Source: Candidatus Gastranaerophilales bacterium
Lineage (GTDB): Bacteria; Cyanobacteriota; Vampirovibrionia; Gastranaerophilales; Gastranaerophilaceae
Direction of reading: 5' to 3'
Assembly (NCBI GenBank): GCA_944322895.1
Contig: CALUQL010000014.1
Span: forward strand, 1-33,271
Length of the DNA stretch: 33,271 nucleotides
This document shows positions 24,437 through 33,190 of this stretch, piece by piece. The notes beneath the pieces are model-generated. The model was not told the origin of the DNA, did not search any database, and was given only the letters and a program-made list of their open reading frames with translations. The translations under genes were made by a program, and so were the position numbers. Position 1 is the stretch's first letter. Every line of letters starts with the position of its first letter.

Positions 24437-25768
24437 TTACCTAAAGTTGTAAGGTTTGCTAAATTGAATATCCTTATTTACGATAATGTTAAAACGATAA
24501 CCGTTTCTTATCTCAATTGTAGGGCTTATGTTCATGTGCTTACGAATTAATTCAGTAGTAACTTGTCCTAATTCATTGCCTAGAGCTTCAGACATTGCAC
24601 TAGTTGCAGATTGTGTTTCTGAGGTCCCATTGTTATATTTATTGTCTGCATAGGTAACGCTTGCAGTAACAACTGAAAGCAAGAAAGCCCCTTTGAATAG
24701 TTTCCAGTAGTGATTGTTAACTTGATCTGAAAAACCACTCGCACCTGCCATGTCAACACCTTGCATTGATTCTAAATCAAGTGTTTGACCATTTGGAAAT
24801 ACTAATCTGTTCCAAATTACAAATACTCTTTCTTGACCAAATTGAATACTATTTGAAAAAGCTCCAAAAATTTTGGTCCCTTGTGGAATTAACAAATGAT
24901 GTCCTGTAGCAGTGTCATATACATTTTGGCTCACCATTGCAAGAATATTACCTTTAAGATCGCTATTGATTGCAGTTTGTAGCACAGCGGGAATAACAAA
25001 TCCTGTATTGATTGTTAGTGTTTTAGTTTTTTCTACAGAATGACCTAAATCCCAATTAGTAGATGAAGCTTTAGTAACAGATGCGTATGCATTGTTATTA
25101 TTGGTATTATTACTGTTGTTATTATTAACGTAATTTCCCATCAACTCTTGAGCAAGCTTCATTTTTTCTTTATAAGATGAAGTGGTTGATTTTTGAGCTC
25201 TAATTTGAGCTTGAACTTTATTATAATAAGCCATCTTTTCTTCATAGCTTGCATCGTTTGATGGACGTGCAATTTGTTGAGCTGAAGAAGAACGTTCGGT
25301 ATCTTTTGATAGTGTAAGTTTTGATGATGATTTCATTGCAGAAATGAATAAGTTATTTCTAATCTGCTTGAATTGATCGAATCTTTCATCAACTTCACCC
25401 ATTCCTTGAATATCTTCATCTTTGATGATCTCGATATTTTTAGGAAGTTTTTTTGAACCTTGATTTACTGTTTGATTTGCTGAAACTTCAGTTTTTTCAT
25501 CTTCAATGTTTAGAATTTCAGTTTTCTGTTCTTCAAAGTTTTTTTCAAAAGATGCAGTTTTTAAAATATCTTCAGCAGCAAAATTTTTTTCTTCTTGCGT
25601 TTTTACTGCTGCTACCTTTTCTCTTTCAGTTGAAGTATTCTGCTCTAAATTTTTATTATAAAGACTATAGAATACAACCGCTAATGTTAAAGCTAAAGCA
25701 CCAACACCAATAACTTTTGGCATAGCACTAAAATTTTTATTTTGAGGTTGATTTGGATTAGGTGCCAT
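24437..25768 (-). CDS. trbI: TrbI/VirB10-type envelope-spanning protein
   Basis: The product is 443 residues. A short cytoplasmic N-terminus rich in Asn, Gln and Pro is followed by one membrane span (about 14-37). A long acidic and Asn-rich periplasmic linker includes a poly-Asn stretch near 215-225. The VirB10 beta-barrel domain covers about 235-440, with IPAVLQTAINSDLKGNILAMVS, LLIPQGTKIFG and LDLESMQGVDMAGASG, which are the characteristic TrbI motifs. It spans inner and outer membrane and forms the core complex with TrbG and TrbH. Confidence 0.95.
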   Translation of the reverse strand: MAPNPNQPQNKNFSAMPKVIGVGALALTLAVVFYSLYNKNLEQNTSTEREKVAAVKTQEEKNFAAEDILKTASFEKNFEEQKTEILNIEDEKTEVSANQTVNQGSKKLPKNIEIIKDEDIQGMGEVDERFDQFKQIRNNLFISAMKSSSKLTLSKDTERSSSAQQIARPSNDASYEEKMAYYNKVQAQIRAQKSTTSSYKEKMKLAQELMGNYVNNNNSNNTNNNNAYASVTKASSTNWDLGHSVEKTKTLTINTGFVIPAVLQTAINSDLKGNILAMVSQNVYDTATGHHLLIPQGTKIFGAFSNSIQFGQERVFVIWNRLVFPNGQTLDLESMQGVDMAGASGFSDQVNNHYWKLFKGAFLLSVVTASVTYADNKYNNGTSETQSATSAMSEALGNELGQVTTELIRKHMNISPTIEIRNGYRFNIIVNKDIQFSKPYNFR

Positions 25769-25772
25769 GGTC

Positions 25773-26246
25773 TTACCTCATTAGAGTCCAGTTAGAAGCT
25801 GTTGTTATTGTGCCGTTAGATTCTGAGTAGAATCTTGCTAATACATCGTTGTTAACGTGAATAACTATTTGATAGTTTCTTTTATCTTTTTCTCTATTAT
25901 TCAATACGTAACTAAGTCTTAAATGGTCCGTGTAAATAACTACATCTTTACCATCTCGTTGTTGCACGTAATTTATCGCATAACCTTTTTGTCTTAATTT
26001 AGCAATTAGTAAATTATGAAAATAATCATCTTTAGCATAGGTTACGCTAAATTGAGTTTTGGCAGGCGGATATACAGTCACTAATTTATTAACTGTATCA
26101 TCTGCGATAAAAGTAATATCTTTAGTGTAATTTACTTGTTTTGAATTACTGAAGTTTCCAACATTTTGAGTTGTGCTGCATGCAGAGATTGCAGTTAGCA
26201 TTGTAATTACACTTAAAGCTTTAATTGATGATTTTATAAAATTCAT
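25773..26246 (-). CDS. trbH: TrbH-like outer-membrane lipoprotein
   Basis: The product is 157 residues. It starts with a lipoprotein signal, with the lipobox ISAC placing the lipid-carrying Cys at residue 23. The rest is a beta-rich domain of about 115 residues ending ASNWTLMR. RP4 TrbH (about 160 residues) is the VirB7-like lipoprotein of this system and holds the same position between trbG and trbI. The start codon directly abuts the trbG stop (TAAATG), indicating translational coupling. Confidence 0.88.
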   Translation of the reverse strand: MNFIKSSIKALSVITMLTAISACSTTQNVGNFSNSKQVNYTKDITFIADDTVNKLVTVYPPAKTQFSVTYAKDDYFHNLLIAKLRQKGYAINYVQQRDGKDVVIYTDHLRLSYVLNNREKDKRNYQIVIHVNNDVLARFYSESNGTITTASNWTLMR

Positions 26247-27131
26247 TTATTTTGCCGCCTTTCTTATAATAACTTTATCTTGACTAGAACCTACACCTGC
26301 AATTAGCTCTGCTTCAAAGAAAATAGCATCAACAATAAATCTATTATGTTGTAATCTATAATTAACTAATTGCTCATTAGACTTGCTATTTGCATTGAAT
26401 TTTGTAACGACTAAAGCAGGAGCTTCATTTGAGTTCATTGTTTTAGGCATTTCAATGATTGTTTTGACACCGTCATTGTAGACACGTATAGGTTTCCAAA
26501 CGACATCATCACCTTCAATTAAATAGTCAAAATTTAAGTTATCTAAATATTCACCTGTTTCAGGAATAACTTTTGCAGCATAAGCTTGTTGCTTGCTTTG
26601 CTGTTTTGCTTTAAATTTTGCCATGGCTTCTTCAGGATATACAAAGCTTACCTGCGGCATAAATTCATTTTTAGTGGATACTAGATTGATGTGATAGATT
26701 CTTCTATCAGTAGTAACAATTAAGTTTGTTTTGATATTTACATCAAGAGGTTTAATAATTAAGTGTTCTGTAGAATAACCACCATCACCTTCTATTGCAG
26801 GTTCAATAGTCCAACGAGAACTATCCCCTAAAAAAATTTGTTGCGTAACTTCTCCTTGTTGCAATTTGATATCACAAACTTGCATCGGAGAGCATACAAC
26901 ACTAGGTTTTTGCGCACCGTATACGTATTGAACATAGCCGTTTTGAGCCTCTGAAGGGGCTACAGTGTTTCGATTTTGAATTTGTTTAGATAAATCTAAA
27001 GCTTTAATTTCATTTTCTGTTAGTTCAATATCTTCAGAATTAGAAGTGTATATTTCATAGTTTTCATCTGCTGCGTATATTGAACTTGATAATGCTAGTG
27101 CTGTTGCTACTGCTAATAAATTTTTTTTCAT
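26247..27131 (-). CDS. trbG: TrbG/VirB9-type outer-membrane core protein
   Basis: The product is 294 residues from the ATG at 27129-27131. This start begins a proper signal peptide (MKKNLLAVATALALSSSIYA); the TTG at 27146 is the longer alternative. Motifs typical of VirB9/TrbG follow: VVCSPMQVCDIKLQQGE near 78, FLGDSSRWTIEPA near 98, EHLIIKPLDVNIKTNLIV near 120, and a C-terminal part with VWKPIRVYNDGVKTIIEMPK. It forms the outer-membrane core ring with TrbH and TrbI. Confidence 0.93.
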   Translation of the reverse strand: MKKNLLAVATALALSSSIYAADENYEIYTSNSEDIELTENEIKALDLSKQIQNRNTVAPSEAQNGYVQYVYGAQKPSVVCSPMQVCDIKLQQGEVTQQIFLGDSSRWTIEPAIEGDGGYSTEHLIIKPLDVNIKTNLIVTTDRRIYHINLVSTKNEFMPQVSFVYPEEAMAKFKAKQQSKQQAYAAKVIPETGEYLDNLNFDYLIEGDDVVWKPIRVYNDGVKTIIEMPKTMNSNEAPALVVTKFNANSKSNEQLVNYRLQHNRFIVDAIFFEAELIAGVGSSQDKVIIRKAAK

Positions 27132-27147
27132 CGCTGCTATTTCCAAA

Positions 27148-27849
27148 TTAGTTACGTAATTTTTGAATGTTGAAGTCTTTGATGTAAAGCCCTAAAGGAT
27201 TATTTTTAAGTGTGTCAAATGATAAAGATGAGTTGTCTACAAAGTATATTGTTATTGTTGCTTTGAATTTTTCTTTCTTGAGAATACGACCTTGAGTTGA
27301 ACGAGTGATTTCCTCCCATTCAACTTGATAGGTATCATCTGTTATATTTAAAATTGTTGTAATATCTAAAGATACATTTTCCTTTGTTACACGTTTAAAA
27401 GGGTTATTCTTTTGATTATCTGCTTGATAATATTCAGATAGCTTAATTGATGCAGGAGTGTTATTTTCTACCTTTGCATAAGCCCTATTAACCATATTAA
27501 GTTGATATGCAGTATCTAACGACACTGTTCTTACATCGTTGATAAAATCCATTATTTGAATTTGTACAATCTTAGGATCTTGCGTATTATATTGAGGTAT
27601 AACTCCAGAAAATTGAGATCTACCAAGTTGATCAATTTCAATAACATATGGAGTGAATTTGGATTGAGAACCAATATATATAATTCCACCAATTGAAAGA
27701 AGGCATCCACTTAAACTTAATAATGCAACAATTTGCCATAATTTTTTGGTTGCAGTTTCTGATGAAATGTAGTCATTCCAAGTTCTTCTTGCGTTGATAT
27801 ATGGATTGTTATTACTTTTCTCTTCGGTGTTTACTTTATTCGTAGTCAT
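27148..27849 (-). CDS. trbF: TrbF/VirB8-type inner-membrane protein
   Basis: The product is 233 residues. The N-terminus NPYINARRTWNDYISSETATKK is the TrbF signature. It is followed by one membrane span (about 40-60) and a periplasmic NTF2-like domain ending in LGLYIKDFNIQKL. TrbF is the VirB8-type assembly factor that links inner-membrane parts to the core complex. Its start overlaps the trbE end by 14 bases. Confidence 0.93.
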   Translation of the reverse strand: MTTNKVNTEEKSNNNPYINARRTWNDYISSETATKKLWQIVALLSLSGCLLSIGGIIYIGSQSKFTPYVIEIDQLGRSQFSGVIPQYNTQDPKIVQIQIMDFINDVRTVSLDTAYQLNMVNRAYAKVENNTPASIKLSEYYQADNQKNNPFKRVTKENVSLDITTILNITDDTYQVEWEEITRSTQGRILKKEKFKATITIYFVDNSSLSFDTLKNNPLGLYIKDFNIQKLRN

Positions 27850-30373
27850 TTAAATTAAGTCCTTTTATTGTTAAGTATTCATCAACCCATGCATTGCCAT
27901 GCTTTCTTTCTAATTCTTTAATGAGTGCTATTGTCTCTTTGTCTGATACTGCAACAAAAGCGAGCGTAAGCTTTTGTAAAGCGAGAGAGAATAATCTTCT
28001 TCCTTCTGAAGATACAAAATAATAATCACGTTTAGGAACGGCATTTGCTAAAATTTGAATTTGTACATCGTTCAAGCCAAATTTATGATACATTTCTGAT
28101 GTATCCTCATTTGTTGCAGTCGCATTTGGTAAGAAGATGCGAGTAGGGCAGGATTCGTTAATTACATCCATAATTCCTGAATTTGCAGCATCAGACATGC
28201 TTTGTGTTGCCATGATTACTGCACAATTTGCTTTACGGAGAACTTTGAGCCATTCTCTTATTTTTTCTCTAAATACAGGATTAGAAAGCATAATCCATGC
28301 TTCATCTAAGATAATTACAGAAGGTTGACCTTTCAAAGAATCTTGAATTTTTTTAAAGAGATAAAGCAAAATTGGAATTCTGTTTTTATCAGGATGATTC
28401 ATGATTTCTTCCATTTCAAAAACTGTAAATTTAGAAAGTTCAATTGAATCTTTTTCACCATCGAGAATTTTTCCCATTGCTGAATAACCAATGTAATTAT
28501 CAAGAATTAATCTAATGTCTGTATCTTGAATTGATGAATAGAAAGAACTTAAAGTTTTTTCATTGTTATCAGACATTGATTTTAGAGCTTGCTTAATTGC
28601 TTGAATCTGTAATGGTGTAACTATTCCTGTTTCATTGATATTATTTAGTGTAAGAATTGATGATATAAAGTTTGTTGCCCATTCTTGATCTGCCGCAGTT
28701 TCCAAATGTGCCAAAGGGCAAAATTGCAAACTTGAATCATCAGCACCTATTTCATAATGACTTCCATCGCATGCTTTGCATAATGCATACATTGACATGC
28801 CCTTATCAAAGGCAAAGATACTCATTCCTTCATATCTTTGAAGTTGTGCTGCAATTGTTGCAAGTAATGTTGATTTACCTGCACCTGTAGGTCCTAAAAT
28901 TAAGGTATGACCTAAATCTCTCACGTGCAGATTCAATCTAAAAGGTGATGAACCATCAGTAACGCAATACATTAGCGCAGGAGAATTAGTCGGATAAAAT
29001 GGACAAGGACAGTAATCTCTGCCAGTCCAAATTGACGAACTAGGGATTAAATGTGTTAGATTTAAAGTGTGTAATAATGGTTTTCTGATATTATTTGATG
29101 TGTTTTGGGGTAATGACCCAAGATAAGCATCAACTGAATTTGCTGATTCAATTCGAGCTGTAAAACCTATATTATTGATACATTTAACTATGTAATGTGC
29201 ATTGATATCTAACTCTTTATAGTCTTCACTCATTAAAATGATATTAGATGTGTAATAACCACACCCAACTAGCCCTGAAGATACTTCAGAATACATTTCT
29301 TCTGCATCATTAGCCATGTCTAAAGCATCATGATCGATTTTTGATGAAGGTAGATTAAATACTTGAGCTAATAACCCTCTTACTTTTTGCTTCCATTTTT
29401 TTTGATATTTGTTAATTTGTCCCTGCGCAGTGTAAGAATCAAGAAAAATATATCTTGTATTCCAACGACAAGAGCAAGATACTTTGGAAATATTATTAAG
29501 TATTCCCATGTATGATTCCATTGGAAAACCATCAATAGCTATAACTTTAATGTATTTATTTCCTATGCTAGGTATAGTACCAACATAGAAATCTTGACTC
29601 GCTAATATTTGGTCGAGAAAAATAGGATTGTCAGGAAGTCTAATTGGATGATAAATTCCTGTAATACAGTAATTTATAAAAGCTAATTGTCGATCAAAAG
29701 TAATAGTCTTACCATCTTCATCTTGGTATGAAAAACTCCTTAATCTATCTAAAGACATTGTTAAAGACAATTGGCTTTCAATGTCAGATAAAGTGTTTTT
29801 AAATTTTTCTAATATTTCTTTCGTGAAATCATTACTTTTATTTTTTTCTTCTTCTTCAGTTGTTTCATACATTAAACTTATAAATTTATGTTGCGTTAAT
29901 GTAGGTGGAAGATATGTAATAGTTAAAACAAATTCTGTTTCGTAAACATTACCAAGTTGAGAAAAATAACGTCTTCTTTCTTCATCGATGGCACGGCTTA
30001 CTCTATTTGGAAAGCTGCTACAATATCTTTCGGAATAAGAATCTGTTTCTTTGCGAATTGAATCTAATTGAAAAACCCAACCATCGCCAAGCTGTACAAA
30101 TAACGCATTGATTCTACTGGCAATCGCATTTTTTTCGTCGTCCGTGGTTGAATCGTTATCATCGCAAATATATGCATATGAGGCACTTAAAGAGCCATCT
30201 TTACCTAAGATAATACCGTCTTCAATAATTGACCCATATCTTAATAATTCAGCAAAACTCTTTCTTTTGTCTTTTTTAAATTTCTGATCATTGATTGATG
30301 CAATGATTAGTCGAGAAAAAATAATAATAAAAACTAAAGAAGTAAGTCCTAAAGATAACGCAATAAAAATCAT
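27836..30373 (-). CDS. trbE: TrbE/VirB4-type ATPase
   Basis: The product is 845 residues (RP4 TrbE: 852). An N-terminal hydrophobic segment (about 2-27) is followed by the VirB4 N-terminal domain and a RecA-like ATPase. Walker A GPTGAGKS lies near 492-499 and Walker B VIILDEAWIM near 685-694, followed by ATQSMSDA. It is the universal ATPase of type IV secretion, acting at the inner membrane in pilus assembly and substrate transfer. It starts 2 bases after trbD and overlaps trbF. Confidence 0.97.
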   Translation of the reverse strand: MIFIALSLGLTSLVFIIIFSRLIIASINDQKFKKDKRKSFAELLRYGSIIEDGIILGKDGSLSASYAYICDDNDSTTDDEKNAIASRINALFVQLGDGWVFQLDSIRKETDSYSERYCSSFPNRVSRAIDEERRRYFSQLGNVYETEFVLTITYLPPTLTQHKFISLMYETTEEEEKNKSNDFTKEILEKFKNTLSDIESQLSLTMSLDRLRSFSYQDEDGKTITFDRQLAFINYCITGIYHPIRLPDNPIFLDQILASQDFYVGTIPSIGNKYIKVIAIDGFPMESYMGILNNISKVSCSCRWNTRYIFLDSYTAQGQINKYQKKWKQKVRGLLAQVFNLPSSKIDHDALDMANDAEEMYSEVSSGLVGCGYYTSNIILMSEDYKELDINAHYIVKCINNIGFTARIESANSVDAYLGSLPQNTSNNIRKPLLHTLNLTHLIPSSSIWTGRDYCPCPFYPTNSPALMYCVTDGSSPFRLNLHVRDLGHTLILGPTGAGKSTLLATIAAQLQRYEGMSIFAFDKGMSMYALCKACDGSHYEIGADDSSLQFCPLAHLETAADQEWATNFISSILTLNNINETGIVTPLQIQAIKQALKSMSDNNEKTLSSFYSSIQDTDIRLILDNYIGYSAMGKILDGEKDSIELSKFTVFEMEEIMNHPDKNRIPILLYLFKKIQDSLKGQPSVIILDEAWIMLSNPVFREKIREWLKVLRKANCAVIMATQSMSDAANSGIMDVINESCPTRIFLPNATATNEDTSEMYHKFGLNDVQIQILANAVPKRDYYFVSSEGRRLFSLALQKLTLAFVAVSDKETIALIKELERKHGNAWVDEYLTIKGLNLNDYE

Positions 30374-30375
30374 TA

Positions 30376-30660
30376 TTATTTTTCCTCAAAAAATGGAGTT
30401 GATTTGGCGGAATAGAAACGAGCGTAACGTATATATTGAAGATATATATCACGCATTTTTGGATCTGCTTTAACCATTATTCGAGAAGCCCATAAACTGA
30501 AAAGCCATAAACAGATACCGAAAATGGTAGAAAGCAAGCTTTGTAAAATAAATATTAGAGCAACAGAAATAACAAGTGACATCAATATGATTTCACGATC
30601 TCCTCCCATGAAAAGAGTATGTCTGATAACTGATCTATGAATAGGAACTCTATTTAACAT
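30376..30660 (-). CDS. trbD: TrbD/VirB3-type membrane protein
   Basis: The product is 94 residues (RP4 TrbD: 103). The N-terminus VPIHRSVIRHTLFMGGDRE is the VirB3/TrbD pattern. It is followed by one or two hydrophobic segments (about 25-62) and a basic C-terminal part with DPKMRDIYLQYIRYARFY. It works with the VirB4-type ATPase encoded immediately after it. Order and spacing match the IncP trb operon. Confidence 0.93.
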   Translation of the reverse strand: MLNRVPIHRSVIRHTLFMGGDREIILMSLVISVALIFILQSLLSTIFGICLWLFSLWASRIMVKADPKMRDIYLQYIRYARFYSAKSTPFFEEK

Positions 30661-30677
30661 TCTGCTGCTCTCTTAAA

Positions 30678-31046
30678 TTAAACTGACTGATTGATAACAA
30701 GTGTATTTTGAGGTTGAATATTGTAAGTTGTTGTTATTAACGCTCCTGTGCTAGTGGTTGAGCCACCCACGGCAGAGAATATTGAGTTAGCTCCAACGAT
30801 TAAGCAAATTACTAATACAAGATAGATGATTGATTTCATGAATTGAGACACTTCACCACCAAAGATCAACATGCCACCTGCTGCAACAATACCAATAATT
30901 GATATTGCTTGAGCGACAGGACCAGTGAGTGATGATTGTATTTTTGATAATCCTGATTCCCAAGGCAATGAACTTGCAAATGAGGGTTCAATACAAACAA
31001 TGGTTGTTACCAATAGAACAAATAAACGAAATAAATTTTGGTTCAT
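30678..31046 (-). CDS. trbC: TrbC pilin, RP4-like, probably cyclised
   Basis: The product is 122 residues from the ATG at 31044-31046, which has AAAGGA 6 bases upstream; the longer frame to 31076 is rejected. A signal peptide ends at SFA, leaving a Ser at the mature end. SLPWES and TGPVAQAISIIGIVAAGGML follow, then LIFGGEV, nearly the same as RP4 TrbC. Two membrane segments precede SAVGG and a C-terminal extension of about 28 residues. In RP4 the tail is trimmed and the N-terminal Ser is joined to a Gly by TraF, making a cyclic pilin. The Gly in SAVGG is the plausible joining point here. Confidence 0.95.
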   Translation of the reverse strand: MNQNLFRLFVLLVTTIVCIEPSFASSLPWESGLSKIQSSLTGPVAQAISIIGIVAAGGMLIFGGEVSQFMKSIIYLVLVICLIVGANSIFSAVGGSTTSTGALITTTYNIQPQNTLVINQSV

Positions 31047-31092
31047 AAGTGATCCTTTAAAAAATATGAAAAACAAAAAAATAATGTTGAAA

Positions 31093-32055
31093 TTAAGTAA
31101 TCTCTTCAGTTAGATAACATTTATTGAAGTTGTCATAACCATTAACTTTAAGAATGGATGCTATCTTTCTGTCATGACCTACACGAGTAATATGCACTAT
31201 TACATGCACACAGGATGCAATAAGAGGTTCAATTGGTTTTGGATAATCTCTATTCATTGATATAAGTAAAGCAATACGTTCAAGTGCTGCTACAGGGTTA
31301 TTCGCATGAACTGTTGCAGCACCACCCTCATGTCCTGTATTCCATGCCATTAGTAAATCTAAAGCCTCTGGCCCTCTTACTTCCCCTACAAGAATGCGAT
31401 CAGGACGCATTCTCAACGTTGTTTTTAATAAGTCAGTCATTGAAACATTTGGAGAAGTGTGAAACTGTACATTATTCTTTGCAGAACATTGAATTTCACC
31501 AGTATCTTCAATAATTACCAGTCTTTCTTTGGGATTATTCTGTACCATAGCTTCAATAACAGCGTTAACAAGAGTAGTTTTACCAGAACCTGTACCACCC
31601 ACAATTAAAATGTTTTGGTGATTTTTTACAGCGTTTAAAATGATGTTTTTTTGATTTTCTGACATAACACCATTCTCAACATATTGTGATAGCGTGAAAA
31701 TTGAAACTGCTTTTTTACGAATGGTAAAAGTAGGACTTTTAACGCAAGGAAAAAGTTGAGCGGCAAAACGGCTCCCATCCAGCGGAAATTCACATTCCAG
31801 AACGGGATGTGTTTCATTAGCTATTTTTGAGTGAAAAGATGCAACTGTTTGAATTAAATCAAGGGATGAGCAAGAGCTCATTTGACACAACTCTTCCATG
31901 CCGCTGCCGAGTTTTTCGACCCATACGGTACAATCAGAGTTGAGCATAAGTTCAACAGTTTTTGGGTCTTCTAAAGCATGAAGAATTGTATTGCCTAGAA
32001 GAATTTTAATTTTCTCGATAGTTCGAGTTATTACAAGAGAATCAGTTATTGCCAT
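31093..32055 (-). CDS. trbB: TrbB/VirB11-type ATPase
   Basis: The product is 320 residues (RP4 TrbB: 320). Walker A GGTGSGKT is at residues 153-160, the Asp box VIIEDTGEIQC near 180, Walker B region ILVGEVRGPEALD at 221-233 and the His box GHEGGAATVHANN near 241-253. It is the hexameric cytoplasmic ATPase of the secretion system. It is the first gene of the leftward operon. No good ribosome binding site precedes the ATG; the sequence there is part of an inverted repeat. Confidence 0.97.
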   Translation of the reverse strand: MAITDSLVITRTIEKIKILLGNTILHALEDPKTVELMLNSDCTVWVEKLGSGMEELCQMSSCSSLDLIQTVASFHSKIANETHPVLECEFPLDGSRFAAQLFPCVKSPTFTIRKKAVSIFTLSQYVENGVMSENQKNIILNAVKNHQNILIVGGTGSGKTTLVNAVIEAMVQNNPKERLVIIEDTGEIQCSAKNNVQFHTSPNVSMTDLLKTTLRMRPDRILVGEVRGPEALDLLMAWNTGHEGGAATVHANNPVAALERIALLISMNRDYPKPIEPLIASCVHVIVHITRVGHDRKIASILKVNGYDNFNKCYLTEEIT

Positions 32056-32057
32056 AT

Positions 32058-32117
32058 GTATAATTATTGTTTAAATATATCAACAATAATTATACAATAA
32101 TACATAAGTATTGGCAA
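32058..32117 (-). promoter_or_regulatory. trb operon promoter with a 14-bp inverted-repeat operator
   Basis: On the minus strand: TTGCCA (32117-32112), a 17-base spacer, TATAAT (32094-32089). A perfect inverted repeat GTATAATTATTGTT / AACAATAATTATAC (32058-32071 and 32082-32095, 10-base spacer) covers the -10 box and runs to 2 bases before the trbB start. A repressor dimer bound there would block polymerase. The regulator at 32390-33088 is the obvious candidate. Confidence 0.8.
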
Positions 32118-32185
32118 TGATTATTTTAAATAATTAAATACAATACAATATAAAAGCTATTACTTTTTTATCTTATATGATTTTT

Positions 32186-32371
32186 TTAAAACGAAACTTT
32201 ATTTTTAAGAGAACCATTATACAAATCGCATTCGTTTTGAATCACATCATTCTCATCATTAACACATTTTTTTACTACAACTTTTTTCTGAGGGACTAAT
32301 TCTGTCATGCTGCAACCTTGTAATCCCAAACCCAAAGCAAGCAAAAAAGAAACTAATAATAATCTTTTCAT
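32186..32371 (-). CDS. 61-residue lipoprotein, possible entry-exclusion (TrbK-like) protein
   Basis: ATG at 32369-32371 with AAGGA 8 bases upstream. Hydrophobic residues 3-19 end in the lipobox LQGC, so the mature protein is a lipid-anchored peptide of about 42 residues. It has a basic VVVKK patch and two further Cys. RP4 TrbK, the entry-exclusion lipoprotein, is about 69 residues with the same architecture but lies between trbJ and trbL; that slot here holds a TrbL duplicate. This gene follows the regulator by 18 bases and precedes the trb promoter. The exclusion role is inferred from architecture only. Confidence 0.75.
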   Translation of the reverse strand: MKRLLLVSFLLALGLGLQGCSMTELVPQKKVVVKKCVNDENDVIQNECDLYNGSLKNKVSF

Positions 32372-32389
32372 CAAGTTTATCCTTAAATT

Positions 32390-33088
32390 TTAATCGTAAA
32401 ACATTTCTATCAGTGATTCTATATTAGTTGGTACTAATTTGCAAACATTAATATATCCTTTAGGTGTATTTTTTATATTAGAAATTGGAGTTGAAAATAA
32501 AATTGGTGGATAGAATGGAACAGTATCAAGTATACGAGATAATGTTTTCAATGTAGGTATATTTTCATAAGTTGTTAATCTATGAAAATGTTGCATTGAT
32601 AAACCACTATCTCCAAGACATTTTGTAAGTGTAATATTATATTTTTTTAAGCTCAATTTAAGAGATTCAACAAAATAATCTATATATTTGTTTACTAAAT
32701 TATTTATTTCATCATCATTGTTTGTAACAAGTTCTTTAATTTCATTGTTTGGTTTGTATTCGTTTGCAAGTTTAAAGAAGTCTACAATTGAGCAATCTTT
32801 AGGAACTAAAATATCAATTCTTGTAAAAGAATGTTCTTTTGTCTCCCATTCAGGAAGTTTGAAAAAATCAGACAAGGGAATACTTAAACATTGAGATGCC
32901 CTAACAATAAAAGTTAAACCTATTGAATTAGCAAGTCTTTTAACTGCATAGTAGTTAATGCGTTGAATTCCACTATATTCGCAGAACTTATTTACAGAGC
33001 ATTTTCTCTTTTTAAGTTCATTGTCAATAAGCTCCATGATGTATGTTTGTAAACGTGAACAAATATCATTTTCTTCTTTGGTATTCAT
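32390..33088 (-). CDS. regulator with two tandem HTH-like domains
   Basis: The product is 232 residues. Two halves (about 8-80 and 125-195) show the same plan: a long amphipathic helix, then VNKFCEYSGI / LTKCLGDSGL, then a recognition-helix-like part (RINYYAVKRLAN / SMQHFHRLTTYE), then a helix with LTFIVRASQCLSIPLSDFF / PTLKTLSRILDTVPFYPPILF. This resembles XRE-type HTH domains repeated once. It lies upstream of and points toward the trb operon, the place held by the repressor gene trbA in RP4, although it is larger than TrbA. It probably controls the inverted-repeat promoter at 32058-32117. Confidence 0.7.
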   Translation of the reverse strand: MNTKEENDICSRLQTYIMELIDNELKKRKCSVNKFCEYSGIQRINYYAVKRLANSIGLTFIVRASQCLSIPLSDFFKLPEWETKEHSFTRIDILVPKDCSIVDFFKLANEYKPNNEIKELVTNNDDEINNLVNKYIDYFVESLKLSLKKYNITLTKCLGDSGLSMQHFHRLTTYENIPTLKTLSRILDTVPFYPPILFSTPISNIKNTPKGYINVCKLVPTNIESLIEMFYD

Positions 33089-33121
33089 TTTTTTATTGAC
33101 TCTTTTTAAGTTTTAGGTATA

Positions 33122-33156
33122 AACTATAGTTACCTTTTGAAGACTTTCTTCCAAAG
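33122..33156. promoter_or_regulatory. palindromes upstream of the regulator gene
   Basis: A perfect palindrome AACTATAGTT lies at 33122-33131. It is followed by a near-perfect inverted repeat CTTTTGAAGA (33134-33143) / TCTTCCAAAG (33147-33156) with one mismatch and a 3-base spacer. They lie 34-68 bases before the regulator start and may be autoregulatory sites. No convincing promoter boxes were found. Confidence 0.4.
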
Positions 33157-33190
33157 TAGCGTACATTGGTATCTTTTGATGCTATGCGAT

